This document shows, one piece after another, positions 18,359-27,240 of a DNA stretch of 64,000 nt. Every line of letters begins with the position of its first letter. Positions within the stretch are counted from its first letter, which is position 1. This DNA is from GYS-P2D sp964414425 (GTDB taxonomy: Bacteria; Bacteroidota; Bacteroidia; Chitinophagales; Saprospiraceae). The translations under genes were made by a program, and so were the position numbers. The stretch spans positions 1 through 64,000 of the forward strand of contig CAYPWL010000003.1 in assembly GCA_964414425.1 (NCBI GenBank). The letters are read 5' to 3'. A model generated the notes under the pieces. That model was not told the DNA's origin, did no database searches, and saw nothing but the letters and a program-made list of their open reading frames with translations.

Positions 18359-19257
18359 GACTGTGCTCTCTTCTTCCAATATCGCAGTAATCCAGCAGCG
18401 CTCATGTCGCTCGGATTAGCGCCTTCATAAGCAAGGGCATCTGAGGGTGCCATGCCATTACTGGTCAGGTACTCTTGCACGAAAACCCGGAATTCAGGAA
18501 GCATATCGTTGACTGACATGCCTTTCTCATGATAGGGTTGCGCAAATGACTTATAAGCGACCAGGGCTTGTCGTAATTTCTTGAGGTGTGGCTCGATATC
18601 TGTCACTTTACCAAAATGCGTCAGGTAAAATGCCTGAACATCTTCTAATTCTTCGATCACCTCAATAGACGACTCCCAGTCTTCAAAATTAATATCCGGT
18701 GGCGGACAAGGCGGTATTACAGGCCCACCGTTGATGCAGACACCACCCACATCACCTGTAAATAGATCTTTGCCGATAAGCCAAGCGATATGGTGCTTTG
18801 CATGACCAGGCGTATGCCAAGCCGATATCGTAAAATCTTCAATTTTGATATGATCGCCATGACCCACTTCTATGAGTTGATTAGCCGGGATAGGCTTCAA
18901 TGTGCCCCAGAGGAAATCCATCTTGTCTTGGTAGATCATCTTAGCAGAGGCTAAGAGTTTAGAGGGGTCATTCATGTGTCGATAGCCGATTGGATGCAGA
19001 TAGACCTTAGCTCCATGTTCAGCAAAGCACCAAGCGGCACCAGCATGATCGAGGTGGATATGTGTGATGAAGACATGCTTGATATCTTCTTTGTGATATC
19101 CGATTGCCTTGATACCAGCGACTAAGGTGTTAAGCGTGCTATGTGGGCCTGTCTCGATTAGGATCGGGCCTATTGATGTCTCAACGAGGTAAGCACAGAT
19201 GCCATTAGCATGTCCTAAAAAGTTTAAGTCAATCGTATGTATGGTGTGGGTCGTCAT
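18355..19257 (-). CDS. Metallo-beta-lactamase-fold hydrolase
   Basis: The 300-aa product has the binuclear zinc motif H66-x-H68-x-D70-H71 (ITHIHLDHAG). Further ligands are expected from HTPGHAKHH near 153, LFTGDVGG near 166-173, and YLTHFGK near 212. It lacks a signal peptide, so it acts in the cytoplasm. The substrate cannot be read from the sequence; hydrolase of thioesters, lactones or glyoxalase-like esters are options. Its stop codon overlaps the start of the propeller-amidohydrolase gene by ATGA, so the two are coupled in an operon and may act on successive substrates (inference). Confidence 0.9.
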   Translation of the reverse strand: MTTHTIHTIDLNFLGHANGICAYLVETSIGPILIETGPHSTLNTLVAGIKAIGYHKEDIKHVFITHIHLDHAGAAWCFAEHGAKVYLHPIGYRHMNDPSKLLASAKMIYQDKMDFLWGTLKPIPANQLIEVGHGDHIKIEDFTISAWHTPGHAKHHIAWLIGKDLFTGDVGGVCINGGPVIPPCPPPDINFEDWESSIEVIEELEDVQAFYLTHFGKVTDIEPHLKKLRQALVAYKSFAQPYHEKGMSVNDMLPEFRVFVQEYLTSNGMAPSDALAYEGANPSDMSAAGLLRYWKKRAQS

Positions 19258-19568
19258 GATCTTCTGTTACTTGGGAGCTGAAAAAAAACTCTTTCAATTG
19301 CTGGCTAATATAGGGCGTACTATTCTTAGGTAGTTCTTATGCGCTTATGTTCTTATGCGGGGATATGCTTAAGTTCTGTGTTTAGGTGTTATGTGTTGAG
19401 GTTGTGTTCTTGTTTTATCTAACGCCTCAACCACTAAACGATAGAACGCCTTCACAGACTTTTAGTCCTAACGTAGATGTTTTGGTGGGTTTGTTATGAA
19501 GAAATCACGATCAATTGAGTTATCATGAGTAGCGGTACCGTACATTTGACATCATTAATAGATCGTAT
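19258..19568. other. Divergent intergenic region upstream of rpe
   Basis: The 311 bases hold no gene. An 11-base direct repeat GTTCTTATGCG occurs at 19333-19343 and 19349-19359. GTTGAGG (19395-19401) and CCTCAAC (19425-19431) form a weak inverted repeat with a 23-base spacer. A candidate -7 element for rpe lies at 19541-19548. Confidence 0.5.
19515..19548 (+). promoter_or_regulatory. Candidate promoter of rpe
   Basis: TACATTTG at 19541-19548 fits the -7 consensus TAnnTTTG and ends 20 bases before the rpe ATG. The nearest TTG (19515-19517) is 23 bases upstream, slightly far, so the -33 element is uncertain. Confidence 0.4.
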
Positions 19569-20237
19569 ATGTCCCACAAAATTGCACCTTCTCTGCTGGC
19601 GGCAGATTTTGCTAATCTCCAGCGTGACATAGAGATGATCAACACAAGTCAGGCTGATTGGCTCCATATAGATGTAATGGATGGCATATTCGTTCCTAAC
19701 ATTAGTTTTGGTCAGGTTTTGATGCCCTTTATCAAACAGCATAGCGATAAGCCGCTGGATGTCCATCTGATGATCGAGCAACCAGAGCGCTATGTTGAGC
19801 AATTTATAGACCTGGGAGCAGAGGTCGTCAGTGTACATTACGAAGCGACGAAGCATCTACACCGTACAATCCAGTTGATTCAGTCTAAAGGGGCCAAAGC
19901 CGGTGTGGCGCTGAACCCACATACACCTGTCGAAGTGCTACGAGATATCTTGGAAGATGTTGACTTAGTCGTAATCATGAGTGTGAATCCAGGTTTTGGT
20001 GGGCAAGAATTTATCTATCAGACCTTACCGAAGGTGAAACGATTAAAAGACATGATCATTGATATCAATGCCGATACACTCATCGAGATTGATGGTGGTG
20101 TGAGCCTGACTAATGCCGAATCTCTGTTGAAGAACGGAGCAGATGTGTTAGTAGCTGGTAGCAGCGTGTTCAAATCTGACAATCCCCACGAGACAATCGT
20201 ATCAATGAAGTCTATCCAAGAGTTTAAACACTATTAA
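19569..20237 (+). CDS. rpe: Ribulose-phosphate 3-epimerase
   Basis: Interconverts ribulose 5-phosphate and xylulose 5-phosphate in the pentose phosphate pathway (cytoplasm). The 222-aa (beta/alpha)8 barrel shows the family order: IAPSLLAADFANL at the N-terminus, metal ligands H33 and D35 in WLHIDVMDG, H66 in DVHLMIE, MSVNPGFGGQEF (137-148) and catalytic D175 in IEIDGG. Length and all key residues are normal. Its TAA overlaps the following ATG (TAATG), so the TonB receptor gene is translationally coupled to it, an odd pairing of metabolism with an outer-membrane receptor. Confidence 0.97.
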   Translation: MSHKIAPSLLAADFANLQRDIEMINTSQADWLHIDVMDGIFVPNISFGQVLMPFIKQHSDKPLDVHLMIEQPERYVEQFIDLGAEVVSVHYEATKHLHRTIQLIQSKGAKAGVALNPHTPVEVLRDILEDVDLVVIMSVNPGFGGQEFIYQTLPKVKRLKDMIIDINADTLIEIDGGVSLTNAESLLKNGADVLVAGSSVFKSDNPHETIVSMKSIQEFKHY

Positions 20238-22756
20238 TGAGGAAATGGAGCTTTAGTGTTTGGTTGGTATTAGTAGGGTTGATTGCTCATGGTCAGACCA
20301 CTTATCAAGGTCAGATTACAGATATCAGTGGTAATCTTCCGATTGAGTTGGTGACTATCTTTTTTGATGGTGATAATCTGCCTGTGGAGTCAGACCAAGA
20401 CGGACGCTATAGGATCACCACAGCGTCCAGCGGTGCGGGAACCTTAGTATTTAGTAGACTGGGATACGAGGAACTCAAAGTCAGTGTGAGTCTCAATAAT
20501 CGTGTTAATACCTTGGATGTCCAACTGACCGCCATAGATGCAGATATTGAAGTAACGATCACCGACAATAGAATAGATCGTGCTGGGATAACTACTAATA
20601 ATGCAGAAGCGATCCGATTACTTCCATCGACGACGGGCAATTTAGAAAGTGTTCTCCCACATATCGCCCTCGGCGCTCGATCGGGTTCTGGTGGTGAGCT
20701 TACTTCGCAGTATAATGTGCGAGGTGGCAACTACGATGAAAACTTGGTCTATGTCAATGACTTTGAAATCTTTAGGCCACAGCTGATCCGTGCAGGACAA
20801 CAAGAAGGCTTGTCATTTCCTAATATCGACCTGATCAGAGACCTATCTTTTTCTTCAGGTGGGTACGAGTCAAGATATGGCGATCGGATGTCCTCAGTAT
20901 TGGACATCAAGTATAAGCGCCCTGAGGAGTTTAAAGGCTCTTTGTCGGGCAGTTTGCTTGGGGGAAGTACCCATATCGAGGGCAGTAAAGTGCTCGGCAA
21001 GTCAGACTATCAAAAGTTGAGATACCTGGTCGGCGCACGCTACAAGACTAATCGATATTTATTGGGCTCTCTCGACACACAAGGGGAGTACAATCCTGAT
21101 TTTGTCGATATCCAAGCCTACCTGACCTATGATGTCACTCGTGAAATCCAGATCGGGCTACTGAGCAATTACAATCGAAGCGACTTCAACTTCATACCAA
21201 GAACTCGGAACACGGCCTTGGGGCTCATACAAGAGTCCTTACAGTTGACAACCATATTTGAAGGAGAAGAGGATGACTCCTTTAGGACGGGGATGGTCGG
21301 TGCCAGCATCACCTATATACCTGACCGTGAGCGCAATCCCACCTTCCTAAAGCTATTGGCATCAACGTACAGAGGTGTCGAAGAAGAAAATATTGATATC
21401 CGGGGCTTCTACCGCCTTAGCCAAGTCGAAGGCGATATCAGTAGTGATAATTTTGGAGAAGAGATCGCTGTCTTAGGGACGGGCACGGAGCATGACTTTA
21501 GTCGTAATAGATTGTTTAACACAATTACTAATGTCCAGCTCAAAGGTGGTTTAGAATTACAAAATCGCACGGACGAAGGCAAGTCTCACTTCTTACAGTA
21601 TGGGGTGAAGTATCAAAGCGAACTATTTGATGATCGCCTCAATGAGTGGGTGCGTATAGACTCGGCAGGATTTTCTCTGCCATTCAATCCAACTCAGGTC
21701 TTGCTCGATCAAGTCCTCAAGTCAGAGAATGAAATACGCTCGACCAAGATTACGGGGTTCATACAGGATACCTATAGCAACTTTCACGAAGGTCGATCTG
21801 ACCTGAGCTTGACCGTTGGGACGAGGTTTAGTTATTGGGATCTGCCTGGCGTGTTCAATGTCAGTCCTCGTGCACAGCTTTTGTACAAACCCGCTTCGGG
21901 TAGTGATGGGACAGGTACGACCTATAAGTTTTCGACAGGAGTCTATTATCAGACGCCGTTTTATCGAGAACTGCGACGCCCCGATGGCACGATCAATACC
22001 GATATCAGGCCACAGCGCTCTCTACACTTTGTAGGAGGGCTTACCAAGGACTTCTTGTGGAAGAAACTTAGTAACAAGCCATTCCGATTTATCGCAGAGG
22101 CGTATTACAAGTCCTTTAGCGATCTGATTAGTTACAATGTGGATAATGTCAGGTTGCGCTATAGCGGCGAGAACGACGCCACAGGATCGGCACTGGGCTT
22201 AGATCTCAGACTCAATGGAGAGTTTGTACCAGGCGCAGAGTCATGGTTTAATCTTTCGTACCTCAGAGCACGGGAGTCTATTACAGATGTGCAACATCAA
22301 CGCCGTACACCAGAGGGCGAGGTCCTATTGGTGGATGATGTGCCAAGACCATCAGATCAAGCATTTAGCATGTCGATATTCTTTCAAGACTATCTGCCTG
22401 CTAATGAGAATATCAGAGTGTTCCTCAACTTAAACTTTAGCACGGGACTGCCATTTGGACTGCCAGATGCAGAAGCCAATCGAGAGTTTAGAAACATCTT
22501 TAGATTCACTCCTTATCGCAGGGTCGATATGGGATTTGGCTTGCAGCTCTGGAAGAAAGAGTGGCTTAATGAAAAGCCCGGCCACCTCCTTAGATCCTTT
22601 GATAATGCATGGCTCAATCTCGAGGTGTTTAACCTACTCGGGGTCGCTAATCAGACTTCTAACACCTGGATTAGAACCGTATTCAGTCAACAATTTGCTG
22701 TACCTGACAATCTTACGAATAGAAGGGTCAATCTGAAGTTTCGTGTAGATTTTTAG
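20237..22756 (+). CDS. TonB-dependent receptor with carboxypeptidase-regulatory N-terminal domain
   Basis: The 839-aa product has a signal peptide (1-20, ending AHGQ) and a CarboxypepD_reg-like beta-sandwich (about 21-105). A plug domain follows (about 120-220: SVLPHIALGARSGSGGELTSQYNVRGGNYDENLVYVNDFEI). A long Tyr/Arg-rich beta-barrel ends in VNLKFRVDF, a typical outer-membrane C-terminus with terminal Phe. The substrate cannot be inferred; no SusD-like partner is beside it. Receptors of this shape in Bacteroidota import metal chelates, peptides or sugars. Start at ATG 20237, overlapping the rpe stop by one base. Confidence 0.92.
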   Translation: MRKWSFSVWLVLVGLIAHGQTTYQGQITDISGNLPIELVTIFFDGDNLPVESDQDGRYRITTASSGAGTLVFSRLGYEELKVSVSLNNRVNTLDVQLTAIDADIEVTITDNRIDRAGITTNNAEAIRLLPSTTGNLESVLPHIALGARSGSGGELTSQYNVRGGNYDENLVYVNDFEIFRPQLIRAGQQEGLSFPNIDLIRDLSFSSGGYESRYGDRMSSVLDIKYKRPEEFKGSLSGSLLGGSTHIEGSKVLGKSDYQKLRYLVGARYKTNRYLLGSLDTQGEYNPDFVDIQAYLTYDVTREIQIGLLSNYNRSDFNFIPRTRNTALGLIQESLQLTTIFEGEEDDSFRTGMVGASITYIPDRERNPTFLKLLASTYRGVEEENIDIRGFYRLSQVEGDISSDNFGEEIAVLGTGTEHDFSRNRLFNTITNVQLKGGLELQNRTDEGKSHFLQYGVKYQSELFDDRLNEWVRIDSAGFSLPFNPTQVLLDQVLKSENEIRSTKITGFIQDTYSNFHEGRSDLSLTVGTRFSYWDLPGVFNVSPRAQLLYKPASGSDGTGTTYKFSTGVYYQTPFYRELRRPDGTINTDIRPQRSLHFVGGLTKDFLWKKLSNKPFRFIAEAYYKSFSDLISYNVDNVRLRYSGENDATGSALGLDLRLNGEFVPGAESWFNLSYLRARESITDVQHQRRTPEGEVLLVDDVPRPSDQAFSMSIFFQDYLPANENIRVFLNLNFSTGLPFGLPDAEANREFRNIFRFTPYRRVDMGFGLQLWKKEWLNEKPGHLLRSFDNAWLNLEVFNLLGVANQTSNTWIRTVFSQQFAVPDNLTNRRVNLKFRVDF

Positions 22757-22851
22757 GGCTGGTAACGACTTATTGTAAGTCTCACTATCATACAGTCAGT
22801 TCATCTATAGATGTGTTGGTTATATGGTTGATATAATATAAAGCTCTGTTC

Positions 22852-23934
22852 TTACAGCTTGCTATGATCCAAAACAATAAAGTGGTCATCCATGACATTG
22901 CCGAGATAGACCTTATCACGATAGGGGATAGCCACTGTGGAAGCAGACATCTCTGAGCCGTCGCTTTCATAAAGTGACTCTACTGTATATTGATCTTTAC
23001 TTTGATAATCGATCGTGATAATCTCTGAAGGCGCAATAGACAGACCTCCGCCAGCATAGGCAGAGAAAGACAAGAGCTTTGGGTGGCTCCCGATCCATAG
23101 CTTGCTATCAGCATCGAGCTCTATGTTGTCGACACCAGAATTGCAGTCAACGTCAGTTTGAAAGTTAAGCTTCCCCTCCTCATTCACGTGATACACCTTG
23201 ACTAAGAAATCTCGGGGAGAGGACACATAGAGTAACTTGCGGCCCTGATCATAGTTGATACCATTAGCATAGGCGATGTCTTCAGCAACGATACGGTAGT
23301 CTGCGCCATTATAGTAGGCCACATGGGACCTGCGTAGTCCGAGATAATCCTCTGCAAATAAGCCTAAGGCAGTGAGGGAGCCATGATCATTAGTATAATA
23401 GAAACGATGCTCATCGATAGCAACGACATCATTAGGGCTGATCATCAGTTCAGACGTGTATGTCTTGACATGATTTAGCTCTTGATCTCGCAGGATGTAC
23501 TCATCTATCTGATGTGTTGTCTGCTCTTCAGCGTCGTCGGATGATGTAGCAAGTGTTAGATGATTAATAACTAATAATCGATGGGTGTTAGAATCCAACC
23601 GTAGCAAGGATATGCCATGAGGATAGAGTTGATCTGTTGCACCTGTCAAGAGTGCTTGAGGGTTTTGCTGACCATCGTTAAGGTCCATATAGTACAAACC
23701 ATTGAGCGTTGCTTTGCCATCTCTCCGGCCAGCCCGATCTGCTGAAGAAATAATCATAAACCCATCTTCTCGATCTATTGCAAAGTCTTCTGCTCCAGGA
23801 ATCTCGATCTGCGTAATAGCACCAGAATAGCTATTCTCAATAGACCTAAAGAAGCCTGTTGAGCTTATGACATATATGACGAAGACGATTAGTATCAGGA
23901 AAACTACTCCTAAGAGCCTAAGCAGTTTTTTCAT
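22852..23934 (-). CDS. Paraoxonase/arylesterase-like six-bladed propeller protein
   Basis: The 360-aa product begins with an uncleaved-looking hydrophobic segment (residues 6-27), so it is membrane-anchored with the rest in the periplasm. The body has propeller features of the serum paraoxonase/arylesterase and SMP-30-like group: GAEDFAIDREDGFMIISS, LYPHGISLLRLDSNTHRLLVINHL, ISPNDVVAIDEHRFYYTND, YANGINYDQGRKLLYVSS and DNIELDADSKLWIG, which supply the Asn/Asp/Glu calcium-site residues. Family members hydrolyse lactones and aryl esters. The substrate here is unknown; an acyl-lactone is possible. It lies 66 bases downstream of the ExbD pair on the same strand. Confidence 0.85.
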   Translation of the reverse strand: MKKLLRLLGVVFLILIVFVIYVISSTGFFRSIENSYSGAITQIEIPGAEDFAIDREDGFMIISSADRAGRRDGKATLNGLYYMDLNDGQQNPQALLTGATDQLYPHGISLLRLDSNTHRLLVINHLTLATSSDDAEEQTTHQIDEYILRDQELNHVKTYTSELMISPNDVVAIDEHRFYYTNDHGSLTALGLFAEDYLGLRRSHVAYYNGADYRIVAEDIAYANGINYDQGRKLLYVSSPRDFLVKVYHVNEEGKLNFQTDVDCNSGVDNIELDADSKLWIGSHPKLLSFSAYAGGGLSIAPSEIITIDYQSKDQYTVESLYESDGSEMSASTVAIPYRDKVYLGNVMDDHFIVLDHSKL

Positions 23935-24000
23935 AAGACTGTATACCTCTCAATATACAGAACTTGTCCTAATCAATCGATCATGAGAGAAGGTCTCACA

Positions 24001-24444
24001 TTATTGATTGCCACTGAGATTGTGCACATACTGCACCCTTGGGATATCTAAACGCTGCAGTTCTGATTTTAACTCATTGACCATAGACATTGGGCTATCG
24101 GCATCCACATATAGATAAGCTCGAGGGATGTATAATCCATTGTTTCGCATCCGGTTTACCTCTTGAGCGAGCACTGCGGGATAGTTTTCGATAGAGCTAT
24201 GCAGATCATTAATCTGAAATGCAGTCGCATCATTGGTTGCACTCAGATAGATTTCAAGATCGGAGGCATCAGTATTTTCTTTTGTGCTGACGTTATACGC
24301 TTCGGGTAATTCCAAGGTGTGCAAGTTTTGATTTTGCATCACTGTCGTCACCATAAAGAAGAACAAGAGCATGAAGATGATGTCCGGTAAGGCAGTGGTA
24401 TTGACCTTTACGGGTTCTTTAGTTTTTCGACGTGGTCTCATCAT
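24001..24444 (-). CDS. ExbD/TolR-family proton-channel protein (second of pair)
   Basis: The 147-aa product has a short cytoplasmic N-terminus (RPRRKTKEPVKVNTTALPDIIFMLLFFFMVTTV) with one membrane helix carrying the conserved Asp (D20 in ALPDIIF) of the ExbD/TolR proton path, then a periplasmic domain of about 100 residues. The N-terminus overlaps the upstream exbD-like frame by 26 bases, indicating coupled translation. These proteins pair with an ExbB/TolQ pentamer to power TonB- or Tol-dependent transport. No ExbB/TolQ or TonB gene lies nearby. Confidence 0.9.
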   Translation of the reverse strand: MMRPRRKTKEPVKVNTTALPDIIFMLLFFFMVTTVMQNQNLHTLELPEAYNVSTKENTDASDLEIYLSATNDATAFQINDLHSSIENYPAVLAQEVNRMRNNGLYIPRAYLYVDADSPMSMVNELKSELQRLDIPRVQYVHNLSGNQ

Positions 24445-24943
24445 AATTTATTTCTTTTTCACTGATAGAATAGGTTGTCTTAGCGATGATCATGGCTTGC
24501 TCCTCTGGGTTCAGTTGATTGATAGACTTAGCGAATAGCTCTTGAGCCAGTTCCTGCTGCAAGGCAGCCTTGTCTTCTTTGAGTCTTGCTAGAACGCCGA
24601 TATAGTGAGCATAAGGCGTGTCAGGATGCATCTTGATGGATATCAAGCCATGCTTCGGATGTGCGCAGATACGTCGTAGTTGTTCTGTTAAGCTATATGA
24701 CTCACCCTTGAGATAGAGTTCATCATTGATCAAGGTTTGAGAGAGGTCGTTGATATGGATCGTGAGGACTCGATTCTTATCTATAGCAGCTGCTTGGGCA
24801 TTTTCCTTCAGAGGCGGAAGCTTCATAGGCAGCTCATAGCTTCTGTTAAAGGTGGTCACGACCATAAAAAATATCAGTAGCAGGAACGATATATCGGCGA
24901 ACATACCTGTGTTAATCTCGTGATGATGTCGACGCTTTTTCAT
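24419..24943 (-). CDS. ExbD/TolR-family proton-channel protein (first of pair)
   Basis: The 174-aa product has the ExbD/TolR layout: a basic N-terminus (KKRRHHHEINTGMFADISFLLLIFFMVVTTF), one membrane helix with the conserved Asp (D17 in FADISFL), and a periplasmic domain of about 130 residues with helical linker. Pairs of ExbD proteins in tandem are common in Bacteroidota energising clusters, normally with an ExbB-type gene upstream. Here the upstream neighbour is a divergent DUF547 gene, so the ExbB partner must be encoded elsewhere. Confidence 0.9.
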   Translation of the reverse strand: MKKRRHHHEINTGMFADISFLLLIFFMVVTTFNRSYELPMKLPPLKENAQAAAIDKNRVLTIHINDLSQTLINDELYLKGESYSLTEQLRRICAHPKHGLISIKMHPDTPYAHYIGVLARLKEDKAALQQELAQELFAKSINQLNPEEQAMIIAKTTYSISEKEINYDETTSKN

Positions 24944-25021
24944 AGCATGAGTTTTTCTATAGATGCGACGAATTGACGTAATGGTGTATCTATAGCTCTA
25001 TGGGATGCGTTAATTTTGAGT

Positions 25022-25705
25022 ATGTCTATATCAGTTAATGGGTACTCGGAGCAGTTGCTCCTACAGGTTAAGATGAGTCAGGATACGTCAGCCCTCAGGT
25101 CTGCACTATCCGGACTTAGTCAAGCACAATTGAGTAAAGAGCTTTCTGATGATGACCGCAAGAAGGCTTTTTGGATAAATATCTATAATGCCTACTATCA
25201 GATACTGAGGCAAGAGACTGACCTGGTTAAGCCTGCTATCTATCGCGATAGGCTCGTCGACATCGCAGGTAAGATGATCAGCCTCGATACCATCGAACAC
25301 GGCATACTGCGTAGAAATAGGTTTAAGTACTCTCTGGGTTTCTTTGGTAATCTATTCACTCGCCCTTTTGTCAAGAATCATATGGTGGATGAGATCGACT
25401 ATCGGATTCATTTCGCTTTGAATTGTGGTGCGGAGAGTTGTCCCCCGATTGCATTTTATAATGTGGATAAGCTTGAGATGCAGTTGGATATGGCAACCCA
25501 GTCATTTCTGGAGGGGGAGACCAGCTATGATGATCACGATAAAGTAGTTTTGACAACCTCATTGTTTAAGTGGTACTATGGAGATTTTGGTGGGCGCAAC
25601 GGTATCAATGCCATCTTCTCAAAACAACTCGGTAAGGATATCAGTACCTATAGCATTAAGTACACGGATTACTCTTGGGAGGATCAACTCGGTAATTTTG
25701 GGTAG
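25022..25705 (+). CDS. DUF547 domain protein (cytoplasmic)
   Basis: The 227-aa product is almost entirely a DUF547 domain. Family landmarks are KKAFWINIYNAYYQI, HGILRR, DEIDYRIHFALNCGAESCPPIAFY (conserved Asn-Cys-Gly and Ser-Cys-Pro-Pro) and FKWYYGDFGG. No signal peptide, unlike the second DUF547 protein at 50247-51818. The cysteine-bearing motif has suggested a peptidase-like active site for the family, but no reaction is proven to my knowledge. Start set at ATG 25022; an in-frame TTG at 25016 is less likely. Confidence 0.88.
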   Translation: MSISVNGYSEQLLLQVKMSQDTSALRSALSGLSQAQLSKELSDDDRKKAFWINIYNAYYQILRQETDLVKPAIYRDRLVDIAGKMISLDTIEHGILRRNRFKYSLGFFGNLFTRPFVKNHMVDEIDYRIHFALNCGAESCPPIAFYNVDKLEMQLDMATQSFLEGETSYDDHDKVVLTTSLFKWYYGDFGGRNGINAIFSKQLGKDISTYSIKYTDYSWEDQLGNFG

Positions 25706-25908
25706 ACCAATGGACAGCTAAGTCCACATTCTTAATAATAAAGTGTTGATTATCAGCTAAAAGTCATAAGATATCGAATAGCAGAAGATTGTGCGACTTC
25801 CCATTCAATGTGTTATGATCATCGTTTGAGTGGAATTTTATACTCAAAAAAGTCGATTAATGGTGAATTGTGCGTTTTTTTAGGGGGTAAATCAAAAACT
25901 ACTATCTC

Positions 25909-26772
25909 ATGTCTAACTTTAGCTTTGTCGCTACGCTCATTACAATTCTATTATCCATACAAGTTTCATCAGCACAGATTCAGATCGGTGCTAAGGGAGG
26001 AGTCAGCTTAGGTCGACTCTCAGATGGAAGCGAAAATATCTACAGTCGAGACTTTAGCTCTACATCAGGATTCGATATTGGGGCATTTGTCGAGATCCCA
26101 GTAAATAAAACCTTTTCTATTCAAGGAGAGATACTATTGACTGATCGAGGAGGTCAGCGAGATGGATTACAGCCGATAGTACCCGAGGCTTTTGGCGAAT
26201 CTCTTGCTGCCACTGGGATAACCCTTGATATCCTCAACTCATTTATAACGGGAGCTGGAGGACAAGCCATTTCTAATGCCAATCCATTATTTGGCACATT
26301 TGACAATGTCTCCGATCTTAATTACTTAGAGATACCAGTGCTGGCTAAATTTGGCTGGGGGGAACAATGGAGATTTTACGCTGCAGGAGGTCCATATATC
26401 AGCTTTCTTCTCAGTTCGGAGCAGGTGACTGATGGTACGAGTGGTGTTTTTCTTGACCCTTTAGGAACAGTACCTCTTCAAGTGCCTAATCCATTTTTTA
26501 ATCCTGCTGATCCTGCATTCGGCCCGGCCTTTGTGCCGATTCCTGAACAGTCTTTTGCGGCTACAACTGATACTAGCGAAGATCTTAATAGTTTTAATGT
26601 CGGTGTGCAATTTGGTGTGGGTGTCAATCGCAGATTGAGTGAAAAACACACTGTGCTTTTTGATGCAAGGAGTTCTGTAAGCTTCCGCCCGCTTCAAGTA
26701 GATGAGGTGTTTGGCAATAGTAGGGTCGGAGGAGTTGTATTTTCTCTTGGCTATGCGTTTACGCTTGGGTAA
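25909..26772 (+). CDS. PorT-like outer-membrane beta-barrel protein
   Basis: The 287-aa product has a signal peptide (1-22, ending SSAQ) and a small barrel: IGAKGGVSLGRLSDGS, GFDIGAFVEIPVNKTFSIQGEIL, LNYLEIPVLAKFGWG and the final strand GGVVFSLGYAFTLG. These are the landmarks of the outer membrane protein beta-barrel (PorT-like, OMP_b-brl_2) group of Bacteroidota. Central loops of about 40-60 residues separate the strands. The function is unknown; family members range from assembly factors to generic porin-like proteins. A long perfect hairpin follows 90 bases downstream. Confidence 0.85.
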   Translation: MSNFSFVATLITILLSIQVSSAQIQIGAKGGVSLGRLSDGSENIYSRDFSSTSGFDIGAFVEIPVNKTFSIQGEILLTDRGGQRDGLQPIVPEAFGESLAATGITLDILNSFITGAGGQAISNANPLFGTFDNVSDLNYLEIPVLAKFGWGEQWRFYAAGGPYISFLLSSEQVTDGTSGVFLDPLGTVPLQVPNPFFNPADPAFGPAFVPIPEQSFAATTDTSEDLNSFNVGVQFGVGVNRRLSEKHTVLFDARSSVSFRPLQVDEVFGNSRVGGVVFSLGYAFTLG

Positions 26773-27240
26773 GGAGGTAAATACCTTTCGTGAATAACTG
26801 GTGTCATGTTTCCATGGCAAAACAAATAATGCTTGATTCCTGATAAGAAATTGAGCTATAAAAACTCTCTCACTATTAACAATGGTGAGGGAGTTTATTA
26901 CATCTCACCACTCGGTAAACTTCCTATCGGAGAAAAGACTTGGAACTGCCATTTATGTTTTAATTGCCTATGGTTCTCGGTATTACGAATGCGAAGGAAT
27001 TTTTTACTTATATGTAGCAATGACTATACTGAAAATGGTTATTTATTATTTTTCATCAGTGACATGCTGCTATCAATCACTTTGTACATAGAGGATGATC
27101 TTGCCTACAAGGTTGCTGAAGTCTCTATGATTAAAAACAAGTTATAATACTGTTCTGAGTTCACATCCGTTGTCCATAGCAGTTTGTTGGATATAGTTGT
27201 TTAGACCTATAGATTGTAAACCATCTAAGTGATTTTAGTC
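26773..27240. other. 468-base gap, hairpin but no convincing gene
   Basis: The region holds the hairpin at 26862-26896. Short plus-strand frames (26833-27147 and 26882-27091) encode hydrophobic mixtures with no recognised motif, lack good starts and cross the hairpin; I do not call them. No promoter match to TAnnTTTG was found before 27241. Confidence 0.5.
26862..26896. terminator. Perfect 16-bp hairpin, candidate bidirectional terminator
   Basis: Bases 26862-26877 pair with 26881-26896 around the 3-base loop AAC; all 16 pairs form, two as G-U wobbles in RNA. The minus-strand RNA would have a run of five U after the stem; on the plus strand the tract is short (UUUAUU). It lies 90 bases after the PorT-like gene, which it could terminate. 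Confidence 0.55.

Noticed and set aside
19333..19431. Riboswitch or attenuator upstream of rpe
   Set aside because: The inverted repeat has only seven pairs and a 23-base spacer, and no known ligand-binding consensus was seen.
26833..27147. A 104-residue gene in the gap after the PorT-like barrel
   Set aside because: TTG start, no recognisable motif, and it spans the perfect hairpin; gene probability is low.
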